Below, in pieces: positions 1 through 7,983 of a stretch of 36,972 bases of DNA; position 1 is the first letter of the stretch; every line of letters begins with the position of its first letter. Below the pieces are notes generated by a model that was not told the origin of the DNA, ran no database searches, and saw nothing but the letters and a program-made list of their open reading frames with translations. This stretch comes from JBBQDZ01 sp038237515 (lineage in GTDB: Bacteria; Actinomycetota; Thermoleophilia; Gaiellales; Gaiellaceae): NCBI GenBank assembly GCA_038237515.1, contig JBBRYP010000046.1, positions 1-36,972 on the forward strand, given 5' to 3'. The position numbers were made by a program, and so were the translations under genes.

Positions 1-143
1 CCTTCCTCGGCTCGCCCTACTCCTTGCCGAGCAGAGCGAACGCGACTCAGCGTCCGCTCGTGAGAGCACGCCGCGCGCTCAACTGGTCCGGGCAGCGCCG
101 CCACAAGGACGCACCACCAGGTTGTTGAACGATCCGGGCTAAC

Positions 144-162
144 AGAACGCAAACTGCGTTCT
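144..162. promoter_or_regulatory. Perfect 8-bp inverted repeat upstream of the epimerase gene
   Basis: The arms AGAACGCA (144-151) and TGCGTTCT (155-162) are perfectly complementary around a 3-nt loop. The repeat ends 14 nt before the ATG at 177 and just before a possible -10 box at 165-170, so it could be an operator or a hairpin ending an upstream transcript. The role is inferred; only the symmetry is seen. Confidence 0.4.
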
Positions 163-164
163 TG

Positions 165-170
165 TACCGT
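165..170 (+). promoter_or_regulatory. Candidate -10 box (TACCGT), leaderless start of the epimerase gene
   Basis: TACCGT fits TANNNT and ends 6 nt before the ATG at 177, which would put the transcription start at or next to the start codon. No convincing -35 box is visible. The same spacing recurs at eight other genes in this window. Confidence 0.35.
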
Positions 171-176
171 CCTGGC

Positions 177-1166
177 ATGACCGGCAAGGCGCTCGTCACC
201 GGCGGGGCCGGCTTCATCGGCTCGCACCTCTCGGAGCTCCTCCTGAGCGAAGGTTGGGAGGTCTGGGCGCTCGACGACCTCTCGACCGGCTCGATCCAGA
301 ACATCGGGCACCTGAGGGAGCGGCGCGACTTCCACCTCGTCGTCGAGTCGGTGCTGAACCAGGCGGTCGTGAACGAGCTCGTCTATCGCTGCGACGTGGT
401 CTACCACCTCGCGGCGGCCGTCGGCGTGCGGCTGATCGTCGAGCAGCCCGTGAAGACGCTCGTCACCAACGTCCAGGGGACGGAGACCGTGCTCGAGCAC
501 TGCAATCGCTTCGGGAAACGCGTGCTCGTGGCCTCCACCTCCGAGGTCTACGGCGACCACCGCAGCCTCGAGCCGCTGGCGGAGGACGCGCGGCGCATCT
601 ACGGGCCGACGACGGCGCGCCGCTGGGCCTACGCCGACTCGAAGGCCCTCGACGAGTTCCTCGCCCTGGCCTACCACCAGGAGCGCGGCCTCGACTGCGT
701 GATCGTGCGGCTCTTCAACACGGTGGGGCCGCGGCAGGGCGGCCAGTACGGGATGGTCATCCCGCGCTTCGTTCAGAGCGCCCTCGCGGGGCGCCCGCTC
801 GAGATCCACGGCGACGGCACGCAGACGCGCTGCTTCTGCCACGTCTCCGACACGATCCGGGCGCTCGTCGGGCTCATGGACGCCGGGGACACCTCCGGCG
901 AGATCTACAACGTCGGCTCGACCGAGAGCGTCGGCATCCGCGAGCTCGCCGACCGCGTCCGCACCCTCACACGCTCGACCTCGGAGCTCGTCTTCATCCC
1001 CTACGACGAGGTCTACGGCCAGGGGATCGAGGACATGATCCACCGGCGGCCCTCCGTGGAGAAGGTGCACGCCGCGATCGGCTGGGGCTCGACGCTCGAC
1101 CTCGAGCGGATCCTGGCGGACGTGATCGACCACACGCGCCGCGCGCCCGTCCCGCTCGAGCTGTAG
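177..1166 (+). CDS. NAD-dependent nucleotide-sugar epimerase/dehydratase (extended SDR)
   Basis: This 329-residue protein is a full-length extended short-chain dehydrogenase/reductase of the kind that makes nucleotide sugars for surface polysaccharides. The Rossmann fold opens with TGGAGFIG at residues 8-15. The catalytic pair is YADSK (Tyr152, Lys156), preceded by the active-site strand motif TSEVYG. The C-terminal half (GDGTQTRCFCHVSD, then YNVGS) is the substrate-binding part typical of GalE and UDP-glucuronate decarboxylase relatives. I chose the ATG at 177 because the Rossmann motif lies just behind it; an in-frame TTG at 162 would only add MYRPG. It is convergent with the deacetylase gene and begins the polysaccharide locus. 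The exact sugar substrate cannot be read from sequence: UDP-glucose 4-epimerase, UDP-xylose synthase or a 4,6-dehydratase-like activity are all possible. Confidence 0.85.
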   Translation: MTGKALVTGGAGFIGSHLSELLLSEGWEVWALDDLSTGSIQNIGHLRERRDFHLVVESVLNQAVVNELVYRCDVVYHLAAAVGVRLIVEQPVKTLVTNVQGTETVLEHCNRFGKRVLVASTSEVYGDHRSLEPLAEDARRIYGPTTARRWAYADSKALDEFLALAYHQERGLDCVIVRLFNTVGPRQGGQYGMVIPRFVQSALAGRPLEIHGDGTQTRCFCHVSDTIRALVGLMDAGDTSGEIYNVGSTESVGIRELADRVRTLTRSTSELVFIPYDEVYGQGIEDMIHRRPSVEKVHAAIGWGSTLDLERILADVIDHTRRAPVPLEL

Positions 1167-1209
1167 CCCCGACATCACACCTAGTCACCTCGGGCGGAGC
1201 CGTTTCGAC

Positions 1210-1267
1210 GGACAGTCCCTGGGACACGCCCTCCGGGGCCACGGCCGAGGGACAGTCCCTGGGACAG
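1210..1267. repeat. Two-copy GGGACAGTCCC-type palindromic repeat, 40-nt period
   Basis: The core GGACAGTCCCTGGGACA occurs at 1210-1226 and again at 1250-1266, offset by exactly 40 nt. Each core alternates the half-sites GGGAC and GTCCC and can fold as a GGGAC-A-GTCCC hairpin. It lies in the 172-bp gap (1167-1338) between the convergent ends of the epimerase and deacetylase genes, where nothing else is visible. It could be a bidirectional terminator or one of the small dispersed palindromes of this genome. Confidence 0.6.
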
Positions 1268-1338
1268 GCAGCAGGGCGCGCACGAAACCCCGGCGGCTCA
1301 GCAAGCCTCGACGCGAACGAAGTGGTGGCGGCCTTCAG

Positions 1339-2079
1339 CTAACGCCTGCCGCTGACCCGAAGGACGGCGGCAGCCGTCCGGCGCAACGCCGGCGTCGTCT
1401 TGACGCGGAACCGGAGCGCGCTCTGGCCTCGGTAGACCCCGACGCGCGGCAGCGCGTACCGATCGAACGGCCGTTCGCGCCCGGGCAGGGCGAAGGCGGC
1501 CTCGTAGCCGGCGGCGCGGGCGGCGGCCTGCACGCGCGCGCCCTCCTCGCCGTAGGGATACGCGAGGAAGCGACAGGCTCGATCGAGCTCCGACTCGACC
1601 CGCTCCCGCGAGACTCGCAGCTCGCGCTCGAGCTCGTCGCCGGCGAGCCGGGTCAGGTGGGGGTGCGTAACCGTGTGCGAGCCCACCTCGACGCCGCGCT
1701 CCGCGAGCTCGCGCAGCTCATCCCAGCGCATCGTCCCTAGCTCGTCCGGGAACGCGGCCGCGTCGTGCGCGAGCTCGGGCACGGCGAAGGTGCGTCCCTC
1801 GTCGGCGAAGGACGAGCTGACGAAGACGGTCGAGCGGACGCCGAGTCGCTCGAGCACCGGTAGGACGCGCTCGATGCTCCGGAAGGCGTCGTCGAAGGTG
1901 ACGTGCAGCAGTCGGCCACGGCCCGCGACGACCTCCTCGGCGCCTGCAGGCCGGAATCCACGGGAGAGCAGTGTCTGAACCTGCGAGAGGAGCTCCGCCT
2001 CCGGCAGGGCCAGGGCGTGCGGCCAGCGCTCCGAGACGGCGTGGTAGCAGAGGACGAGCGGCTGGAACGCCCGGCTCAC
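1339..2079 (-). CDS. Polysaccharide deacetylase (NodB-like, carbohydrate esterase 4 type)
   Basis: This 246-residue protein is a NodB-homology deacetylase, a metal-dependent hydrolase that removes N- or O-acetyl groups from sugars. TFDD at residues 61-64 carries the catalytic and metal-binding Asp pair. SHTVTHPHL (134-142) gives the two metal-ligand histidines, His135 and His139, and YPYGE (174-178) is the next conserved motif. The start is a GTG at 2079 whose last two bases form the stop of the upstream polymerase gene (GTGA overlap), so the two are probably translationally coupled. A longer in-frame start at 2271 would lie inside the polymerase gene and adds residues without domain character. 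No signal peptide is evident at the short start, so it may act on a lipid-linked or cytoplasmic intermediate; that placement is inferred. It probably modifies the polymer made by the flanking genes. Confidence 0.85.
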   Translation of the reverse strand: MSRAFQPLVLCYHAVSERWPHALALPEAELLSQVQTLLSRGFRPAGAEEVVAGRGRLLHVTFDDAFRSIERVLPVLERLGVRSTVFVSSSFADEGRTFAVPELAHDAAAFPDELGTMRWDELRELAERGVEVGSHTVTHPHLTRLAGDELERELRVSRERVESELDRACRFLAYPYGEEGARVQAAARAAGYEAAFALPGRERPFDRYALPRVGVYRGQSALRFRVKTTPALRRTAAAVLRVSGRR

Positions 2080-3941
2080 GACCCGGAGCGGGCGAGCTCG
2101 ATCAGCGTGCCGAAGACCTCCAGCACGAGCCCCTCGAACTCCTTGGGGAGGCGACCCTCGGCGGTGACGAAGTCGCGCAGGTACACCAGGTGGTAGCGCC
2201 ACTCCTCGACCCGCGCCGGGTAGTCGGAGGAGTAGCGTCCGACGAGCCGTTCGAGCTCCGCGAGCGCCCACTCTCCGTTCTCGGAGGCGGCCCCGACGCC
2301 GGACAGGGCCGGCGGTGGAGCGGGAACGAGGAAACGTTTGCCGGGCGGGTGCCGTAGCGCTGGTGCGGGCTCGGCAGCCGGCTGCGACGGCGCCGCGGGG
2401 CCTGGCGGGACGGCGGGCGGAGCGGTCGCGAGCTCGGCGGAGAGCGCCGCCGGCCGGCGCGCCCGACCCTGGCGCTCCGGCTCCTGCACGCGGCGATCAT
2501 GTTCCCGCGCCGGCGGCTTCCCCCCCACGGCGGCGGCGGGCTCGAGCGGAGCCTCGCGGCGGCGCGCGATCGCGAGCAGTGCCGCCAGGATCCCCACGAG
2601 GAGCCAGAGCTGCTTGCCGTACTGGCTCGAGATGAACACGATCGCGGCCAGCATCCCGATCGTCCCGATCAGGATCCCACGGGAGAGCGCATCGAGATCC
2701 CGCGCACCCGCGCACGCGAACGCGCGAACCGCCCGCCACGCCGCCAGCAGGGCGCCTCCGATCAGGAGCGCGAACGCGGAGAACCCGACGATTCCGAGTT
2801 CGGCCAGAACGTGCAGGTAGGTGTTGTGGGCCACCTTCGGCGTGTCGATCACGTAGGCGATGCTCGGCAAGTTCACGTTTCGCAAGGCGTACCTCGGCTC
2901 GACCACCTGGAAGTTGTCGGCCCCGACGCCGCCGAAGGGGTGATGTGCCGTCATGTCGACGGCGATCGACCAGAGGTCGGTGCGACCGGTGCCGCCGCCA
3001 GCGGAGAAGTGTGAGATGCGGTGAAGCGCCTGCGGCGGCGCCACGAGCACGTAGTAGCTGACGCCGAGGGCAGCGACGGTGAGTATGACCGCGATCGCGC
3101 GCGCGCGCATCGGCCCCGCCAGAAAGGGGACGGCGAGGAACGTGACGCCAAGGGCGACGAGGCCTCCGCGCGAGTTCGTCAGGAAGAGCGCGACGGCGAA
3201 GATCGCCGTCGAGACGAGGAGGAGCCAGCGCAGGAGAGCGCTCCTCACGGTCGCGAGCATGAACGCCGAGAACACGAGGGCGGGCACGAGCACCGACGCG
3301 AACTCGTTGGGGTCGCCGATCTGCCCCGCCAGCCGGCTCGTGTCGCCGTAGGGGTCGAAGGATTCCGGTGAGGAACCGCCGGCGAGGCCGATCACGGCGG
3401 TGAGGAGCGCGCCGGCGACGAAGGCCCACATCACCCACCTCAGCTCCCGTTCGTTCCGGATCGCGGTGTAGACGACGAAGACGAGCACCACGCCCTGGGA
3501 GAGGCGGAACGCGCCGAAGACGGCGTGCGCCGGGGCCGCCGCCCACAACGAGGTGCAGAGGGCCCAGACGATGAAGAAGACGCCGCCGTACGCGAGCCAC
3601 GGATGGTCGCGCACGAGGATCGAGACCTGTCCACGCTTCGCGAGCAGCACGAAGAGCCACGAGAGGACGAGGACGCCGCCCGCCACCTTGATCCCGGCGG
3701 CCGCGGGGGCGCCGGGGATCCGCAGGAAGAAGGTGAGGACGGTGAAGAGCGCGAGGCCGGCCGCGAGGTTCCGGAAGGCGATGACGAGGAAGGCGACCCC
3801 GACGAAGAGGGTGAGTGCCCGAGCCGGCGCGACGACGGCGAGGCCGCCGAGCAGCACCGCCGCGAGGGTCAGCCCGAGTCCGAGCCCGACGCCGAACCCG
3901 CCACTCGTCCGGGCGGGCCGCAGGCGGATGGCCGCCTCCAC
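2076..3941 (-). CDS. Wzy-like O-antigen polymerase/ligase membrane protein with C-terminal extension
   Basis: This 621-residue integral membrane protein of the Wzy_C/O-antigen ligase type would join polysaccharide repeat units outside the membrane. Roughly the first 460 residues are a series of hydrophobic segments. The family motif appears as GDPNEFASVLVPAL, and a large extracytoplasmic loop contains GGVGADNFQVVEPRYAL followed by VAHNTYLHVLAELG. After the last membrane segment comes a Pro/Ala-rich linker and then about 70 residues of charged helical sequence (from ALAELERLVGRY to LIELARS) not expected in ordinary Wzy proteins. It starts at GTG 3941 and sits in a minus-strand run with the phosphatase and kinase genes upstream and the deacetylase gene overlapping its stop. 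Polymerase versus ligase cannot be told apart from sequence. Confidence 0.8.
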   Translation of the reverse strand: MEAAIRLRPARTSGGFGVGLGLGLTLAAVLLGGLAVVAPARALTLFVGVAFLVIAFRNLAAGLALFTVLTFFLRIPGAPAAAGIKVAGGVLVLSWLFVLLAKRGQVSILVRDHPWLAYGGVFFIVWALCTSLWAAAPAHAVFGAFRLSQGVVLVFVVYTAIRNERELRWVMWAFVAGALLTAVIGLAGGSSPESFDPYGDTSRLAGQIGDPNEFASVLVPALVFSAFMLATVRSALLRWLLLVSTAIFAVALFLTNSRGGLVALGVTFLAVPFLAGPMRARAIAVILTVAALGVSYYVLVAPPQALHRISHFSAGGGTGRTDLWSIAVDMTAHHPFGGVGADNFQVVEPRYALRNVNLPSIAYVIDTPKVAHNTYLHVLAELGIVGFSAFALLIGGALLAAWRAVRAFACAGARDLDALSRGILIGTIGMLAAIVFISSQYGKQLWLLVGILAALLAIARRREAPLEPAAAVGGKPPAREHDRRVQEPERQGRARRPAALSAELATAPPAVPPGPAAPSQPAAEPAPALRHPPGKRFLVPAPPPALSGVGAASENGEWALAELERLVGRYSSDYPARVEEWRYHLVYLRDFVTAEGRLPKEFEGLVLEVFGTLIELARSGS

Positions 3942-4036
3942 GGCCGGCTAGGGACCTGCCGGGCGGGCGAACCAGCGCGTTCTGCAGGCGTTCGCCCTTC
4001 TGGCGGGGCCTGCGCCCGAGGCCGCCGGGGCGGCCC

Positions 4037-5590
4037 TCACGAGAGCCGGATGGGCGTCCGGTCGGAGCGGCCGGACTCCTGCCGCTCGTCGGCGCCGTAG
4101 CCGTAGTAGTAGCCGCCCCCGCGCGAGCGTCGCCGGGTCGTCACGACGAAGCCGGCGGGCGAGACGCCGCGCTGGCCCAGCATCCGGCGCAGCTCGCCGA
4201 GTCGGTCGCGGCGCGTGCGGCCGAGGCGCACGGCCACCAGGACCGCGTCCGCCTCGTCGGCGAGCGTCAGCGCGTCGGCCACCTCGGTGAGCGGCGGGGA
4301 ATCGATGATCACGACGTCGGCGGAGAGGCGAAGCTCGGAGAGCGCCCGCTCGACGCGGTGCGGGTCGAGGAGGTCGATCAGGTGGGCGTGCTCGGGGCTC
4401 GCGAGCAGGAGCTGGAGGTTCTCGCCGTAGCCGGGCGCCGGCACGAGCGCCTCGTCGACCGAGGCCTGCTCGGCGAGCACGTTCGCGAAGCCGATCGGGC
4501 GGGCCGCTATTCCGAAGACTGTCGCGATCATCGGCCGGCGGAGGTCGCCGTCGACGAGCATCACGCGCATCCCCGCGGTCGCGAGGGTCACGGCCAGGTT
4601 GACCGAGGTCATCGTCTTCCCCTCGCGCGGGACGGCGCTCGTGATCAGGATCATCCCCGGGAAGCGGTCGCGCCCCGAGCTCGTGAGGCTCGCACGCAGC
4701 GTTCGGTAGGCCTCCCGCACGTCCCCCGGGAGCGGTTCCTTGCCCATCAGGTAGCCCTGAACGAGCCGCTTCGGCATCGCCGGGATGCGCGCCAGGATCG
4801 GCAGGCGCTGGCCGAGGAGCAGCTCGTCCTCGCGGTTGATGCGCTGGCTCGCAAGCTCGTAACCGAGCGCGGCACCCACACCGAGCAGGAGCGCGGCGAG
4901 GAAGGCAACCGCGATCGAGAGCTTCGGCTTCGGCCAGACGGCGCCATCGGGAGGGATCGCGCGGCTCGCGAGCGAGACGGTGGGATCGGAGCCGCCGACG
5001 AGACCGCTGAGGACGCCGATCTCCTGGCCGAGCGGAACCGTGCGCGGGTCCTGCCGGTTCGCGATCGCCGACAGCTGTGCGTTCAGCCTGCGCAGGGTCG
5101 AGCGGACGTTTTGCTGCATCCGCGCCGTGCGCTGCTCCACGAACGCGGTGGCGAAGCCGTTTGCGAGCGCCGCGGCCCGGTCGGCATTCCCGGCCTTGCC
5201 GGTGATCGTGACGATGTCGCTCTGACCGAGCGGCGTGACGATCACCTCGCCGAGGATCGTCCGGGGGTCGCCGCCCTCGTGAAGCCCGGGAAGCACGCGG
5301 TCCGCCACCTCGGCGGTCTTGATCAGCCGCGCGGCTGTCAGGACCGCGCGGCTCTGGCCGCTCGATTCCCCGAAGACGCCGACGAGCAGGAGCGTCGAAT
5401 CGGCAGTGGGCGTGATCACGAGCTGCGAGGACGACTCGTAGCGCTTGGCGGCCGACAACGAGTAGGCCGCGGCCGCGACCACGGCGACGACGACGAGGGC
5501 GGCGATCGCCAGCCAGTGCTCGCGGATCGCTTCCAGGTACCGCGCGGCGCCCGGGCGGTCGTCCTCGAAGGCTCTTGCTCCGTCCATCAT
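4037..5590 (-). CDS. Wzc-like polysaccharide co-polymerase and tyrosine autokinase (BY-kinase)
   Basis: This 517-residue protein combines a chain-length (Wzz-type) domain with a bacterial tyrosine kinase domain. A membrane segment at about residues 26-45 and another at 223-245 bracket the extracytoplasmic Wzz region. The cytoplasmic kinase has a Walker A motif around Lys325 (SAVPREGKT, 318-326), a Walker A' motif VMLVDGDLRRP (343-353) and a Walker B motif VVIIDSPP (426-433). The tail has a tyrosine cluster (Tyr494, 495, 496 and 498), the expected autophosphorylation site. The fused form resembles proteobacterial Wzc, whereas many Firmicutes split it into CapA and CapB. The start reads ATGATG, so 5590 or 5587 is possible. 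Its phosphatase partner lies 78 bp upstream and its polymerase 95 bp downstream, consistent with control of polymerisation by phosphorylation cycling. Confidence 0.88.
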   Translation of the reverse strand: MMDGARAFEDDRPGAARYLEAIREHWLAIAALVVVAVVAAAAYSLSAAKRYESSSQLVITPTADSTLLLVGVFGESSGQSRAVLTAARLIKTAEVADRVLPGLHEGGDPRTILGEVIVTPLGQSDIVTITGKAGNADRAAALANGFATAFVEQRTARMQQNVRSTLRRLNAQLSAIANRQDPRTVPLGQEIGVLSGLVGGSDPTVSLASRAIPPDGAVWPKPKLSIAVAFLAALLLGVGAALGYELASQRINREDELLLGQRLPILARIPAMPKRLVQGYLMGKEPLPGDVREAYRTLRASLTSSGRDRFPGMILITSAVPREGKTMTSVNLAVTLATAGMRVMLVDGDLRRPMIATVFGIAARPIGFANVLAEQASVDEALVPAPGYGENLQLLLASPEHAHLIDLLDPHRVERALSELRLSADVVIIDSPPLTEVADALTLADEADAVLVAVRLGRTRRDRLGELRRMLGQRGVSPAGFVVTTRRRSRGGGYYYGYGADERQESGRSDRTPIRLS

Positions 5591-5668
5591 CGCAGCAGCA
5601 CGCCCATTATTCCCGGTGTCGGCGAATTCCCCTCGCTTCGTGAGCGGGAAACGACGGCGGCGGTCGCG

Positions 5669-6421
5669 TCAGAAGTGGATCAACCGCCGACGCCGGCTCC
5701 GGAGAAGCCTCGCGGGCACCGCCTCGCCGGCCACGATCGCAGCGGGCACCTCCCTCGTCAGGTGCTCCACGAGCCCCGGGTCGCGCACGGCAGCCCGAAC
5801 TGCGTCCAGCCCCAGTCCCCGCGACTCGGCGTGGTGGGCGTCGCTCGCCAGGAGGTCGACGAGGCCCTGGCGGATCAGGCGCCGGGCGGTGGCCTGCGCT
5901 GCGCGCCCGCTGCGGCCCGCGAGCGAGGCGGTCGTGACCTGGACGATGGCGCCCGCCCGGAGCGCCGACTCGAGGCGCTCCGGCCGCTCCTGAACCTCCG
6001 TATTCCGCTCCGGGTGGGCGAGCACCGCCGTCATCCCGTCGCGGCGCAACCCCTGTAGCGCCATCTCCAGGGACAGCGGCCACCCGCGGCCGGGGAACTC
6101 GAGCAGGAGATAGCGGCCGGTCTGGCCGAGCGAGAAGCGCTGGCGCTCCTCCGGCCCCAGGAGCGCCAGGTAGTCGAGGTCGATCTCGGCTCCGTGGAGC
6201 ACCGTCAGCGGGATGCCGGCGTCGGCGAGGTCGCGCCGGAGCTCCGCGACCCCTCGCTCCATCCGATCGGCGCTCGTGGGGTAGTCCTCACGGACGTGCG
6301 GTGTCGCAGCGATCGCGGTGACGCCCCCTCGGAGGGCCGCTTCAGCCAGGAGGCGCGCGTCCGCCGGCGTCGTGACGCCGTCGTCCACGCCCGGGAGAAT
6401 GTGCGAGTGAAGGTCGATCAC
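5669..6421 (-). CDS. PHP-domain tyrosine-protein phosphatase (CpsB/YwqE/CapC type)
   Basis: This 250-residue protein is a manganese-dependent PHP phosphatase of the CpsB family, which removes phosphate from the tyrosine tail of the capsule kinase. The N-terminus MIDLHSHILPGVDDG is diagnostic: His5 and His7 are metal ligands and the DDG segment is conserved. ATPH follows near residue 40, and HPERN and SDAHH carry further metal ligands. Length matches the family. It starts at GTG 6421, 8 nt after a TATCCT box, and is the first gene of the minus-strand run phosphatase-kinase-polymerase-deacetylase. This phosphatase type is common in Gram-positive capsule loci, which supports a monoderm host. Regulation of capsule assembly is known for the family and inferred here. 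Confidence 0.88.
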   Translation of the reverse strand: MIDLHSHILPGVDDGVTTPADARLLAEAALRGGVTAIAATPHVREDYPTSADRMERGVAELRRDLADAGIPLTVLHGAEIDLDYLALLGPEERQRFSLGQTGRYLLLEFPGRGWPLSLEMALQGLRRDGMTAVLAHPERNTEVQERPERLESALRAGAIVQVTTASLAGRSGRAAQATARRLIRQGLVDLLASDAHHAESRGLGLDAVRAAVRDPGLVEHLTREVPAAIVAGEAVPARLLRSRRRRLIHF

Positions 6422-6429
6422 GCGCTCGC

Positions 6430-6435
6430 AGGATA
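6430..6435 (-). promoter_or_regulatory. Candidate -10 box (TATCCT), near-leaderless start of the phosphatase gene
   Basis: On the minus strand TATCCT ends 8 nt before the GTG at 6421. It would serve the four-gene minus-strand run that ends with the deacetylase. No clear -35 box is seen. Confidence 0.35.
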
Positions 6436-6478
6436 GGGCCGCGCGGACAGGCCCTCACGGGCCGGCGGGCGCGCGTCG

Positions 6479-7981
6479 ATGAGGAGTGCCGTGGCTCCCG
6501 ATCCCGAGGGCGGTGCGAGCATCGCCCGGAACACGGCGCTCGCCTTCGCGGTCCAGGTCGCGACCGCGTCCTTCACGGCCGGGCTCACGCTCTTCCTCGT
6601 CCGGGCTCTTTCACCCGATCGCTACGGCCTCTTCGCGCTCGCCCTCTCCGTCGGCGGCCTCCTCCTCATACCGTCCGACTTCGGCATCTCGCAATCTGCT
6701 GCCCGCTTCATCGCCGAGCGGCGCGGCGGCCGGGCTGAGGTTGCGGGGATCCTCGCCGACGCGCTCAAGCTGAAGCTTCTCGCGTCCGGGATCACCTGCG
6801 CCGCGCTGTTCGCCGTTGCAGGCCCGATCGCGGAGGTGTACGGGAAGCCGGGCCTGGCGTGGCCGGTTCGCGCCGTCGCCGTCGCCGTCTTCGCGCAGAG
6901 CCTCGTACTCCTCTTCGGCGCGGCCTTCGTCGCGCAGGCGCACGTGGCCGCGAACCTCCGGCTGGTCGTGTCGGAGAGCGCCGTCGAGTTCGGGGCGAGC
7001 ATGGCGCTCGTGCTGCTGGGCGCCGGCGCGACCGGAGCGGCCTTCGGACGCGCGGCGGGCTACGGCTTCGGGGCGCTCCTCGGCCTCTGGATGGCCGTCC
7101 GTCGTGTCGGGCCCTCGATCGTCTCCCGACGCGGCTTCGACCGGCGGCGGGCGCGTCGAATCGGGACCTACGCCGGCGCCCTCGCGATCGTCGACGGAGC
7201 CTTCACGCTCTTCGCCCAGATGGACGTGCTCCTCGTCGGGGCTTTTCTCTCGTCCGTCTCGGTCGGTCTCTTCACCGCGCCCGCGAGGCTGGTGGCGCTG
7301 CTCCAGTACCCCGGTCTCGCCGTGGCGAACGGAGTCGCCCCACGCCTCACCCGGGGCGAGGGCCAGGAGCCGAACGTCGGTGCCTTCGTCGTCGCGCTGC
7401 GCTACCTGATCGTCGTTCAGGCCGCTTTCCTACCGTTCGTGGTCGTCTGGGCCGGGCCGCTCGTGCACCTCCTGCTCGGGTCCGACTACGCGGGGTCGGC
7501 GAACGTCCTGCGCACCCTCGCGCCGTACGTGTTCCTCACCGGGGTCGCCCCGCTGCTGTCGCTGGCGGTGAACTACCTCGGCGATGCCCGCCGAAGGGTG
7601 CCGATCGCGATCGCGACGGTCGTCCTCAGCCTCGTGCTCGATCTGATCCTGATCCCGCGCTACGGCATCGTGGGAGCCGCCGTCGGCGCGGACTTCGGGT
7701 TCCTGCTCTACACCCCGGCGCACCTGTGGATCTGCCGCAGCCTGATCGGCCTGCCGCTCCGGCCGGTTCTCCTGACGCTCGTCCGCTCGCTCGCCGCCGC
7801 GGCAGCCGCCAGCGGACTCCTCCTGGCGGTGGGCACACGCGACCTGTCGGCTGCGCAGTGGGCGCTCGGTGCCGTTGGCGCGCTTCTCGCCTACGCTGCG
7901 CTCCTCGTGGCAAGCGCCGAGCTCACCACCGACGACCTGCGAGCCGGCGCCGCGCTCGCGCGCCGGCTGCGGCCGAGGTAG
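6479..7981 (+). CDS. Wzx-like polysaccharide flippase (MOP/MATE superfamily)
   Basis: This 500-residue polytopic membrane protein has some 12-14 hydrophobic segments and resembles polysaccharide biosynthesis/export flippases that move lipid-linked repeat units across the membrane. The N-terminal pattern NTALAFAVQVATASFTAG, then LVRALSPDRYGLFALALS, is characteristic, as is the later LLGSDYAGSANVLRTLAP near the tenth segment. It begins at ATG 6479, divergent from the phosphatase gene 57 bp away. It is followed after 2 nt by a glycosyltransferase and then a methyltransferase in one plus-strand run. Together with the polymerase and co-polymerase genes it makes a Wzx/Wzy-dependent system the best reading. 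Confidence 0.85.
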   Translation: MRSAVAPDPEGGASIARNTALAFAVQVATASFTAGLTLFLVRALSPDRYGLFALALSVGGLLLIPSDFGISQSAARFIAERRGGRAEVAGILADALKLKLLASGITCAALFAVAGPIAEVYGKPGLAWPVRAVAVAVFAQSLVLLFGAAFVAQAHVAANLRLVVSESAVEFGASMALVLLGAGATGAAFGRAAGYGFGALLGLWMAVRRVGPSIVSRRGFDRRRARRIGTYAGALAIVDGAFTLFAQMDVLLVGAFLSSVSVGLFTAPARLVALLQYPGLAVANGVAPRLTRGEGQEPNVGAFVVALRYLIVVQAAFLPFVVVWAGPLVHLLLGSDYAGSANVLRTLAPYVFLTGVAPLLSLAVNYLGDARRRVPIAIATVVLSLVLDLILIPRYGIVGAAVGADFGFLLYTPAHLWICRSLIGLPLRPVLLTLVRSLAAAAAASGLLLAVGTRDLSAAQWALGAVGALLAYAALLVASAELTTDDLRAGAALARRLRPR

Positions 7982-7983
7982 AG

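Noticed and set aside
2..142. Open plus-strand frame from the window edge ending in TAA at 140-142, possibly the tail of an upstream gene
   Set aside because: The translation is Arg/Ser/Ala-rich without recognisable features, and other frames are also open; too short to support a gene.
162..176. TTG start 15 bp upstream of the epimerase ATG
   Set aside because: It adds only five residues before the Rossmann motif and falls inside the inverted repeat and -10 box.
3815..6058. Long plus-strand frame opposite the kinase and phosphatase genes
   Set aside because: A high-GC shadow frame: Arg/Gly/Ala-rich, no domain, antisense to clearly identified genes.
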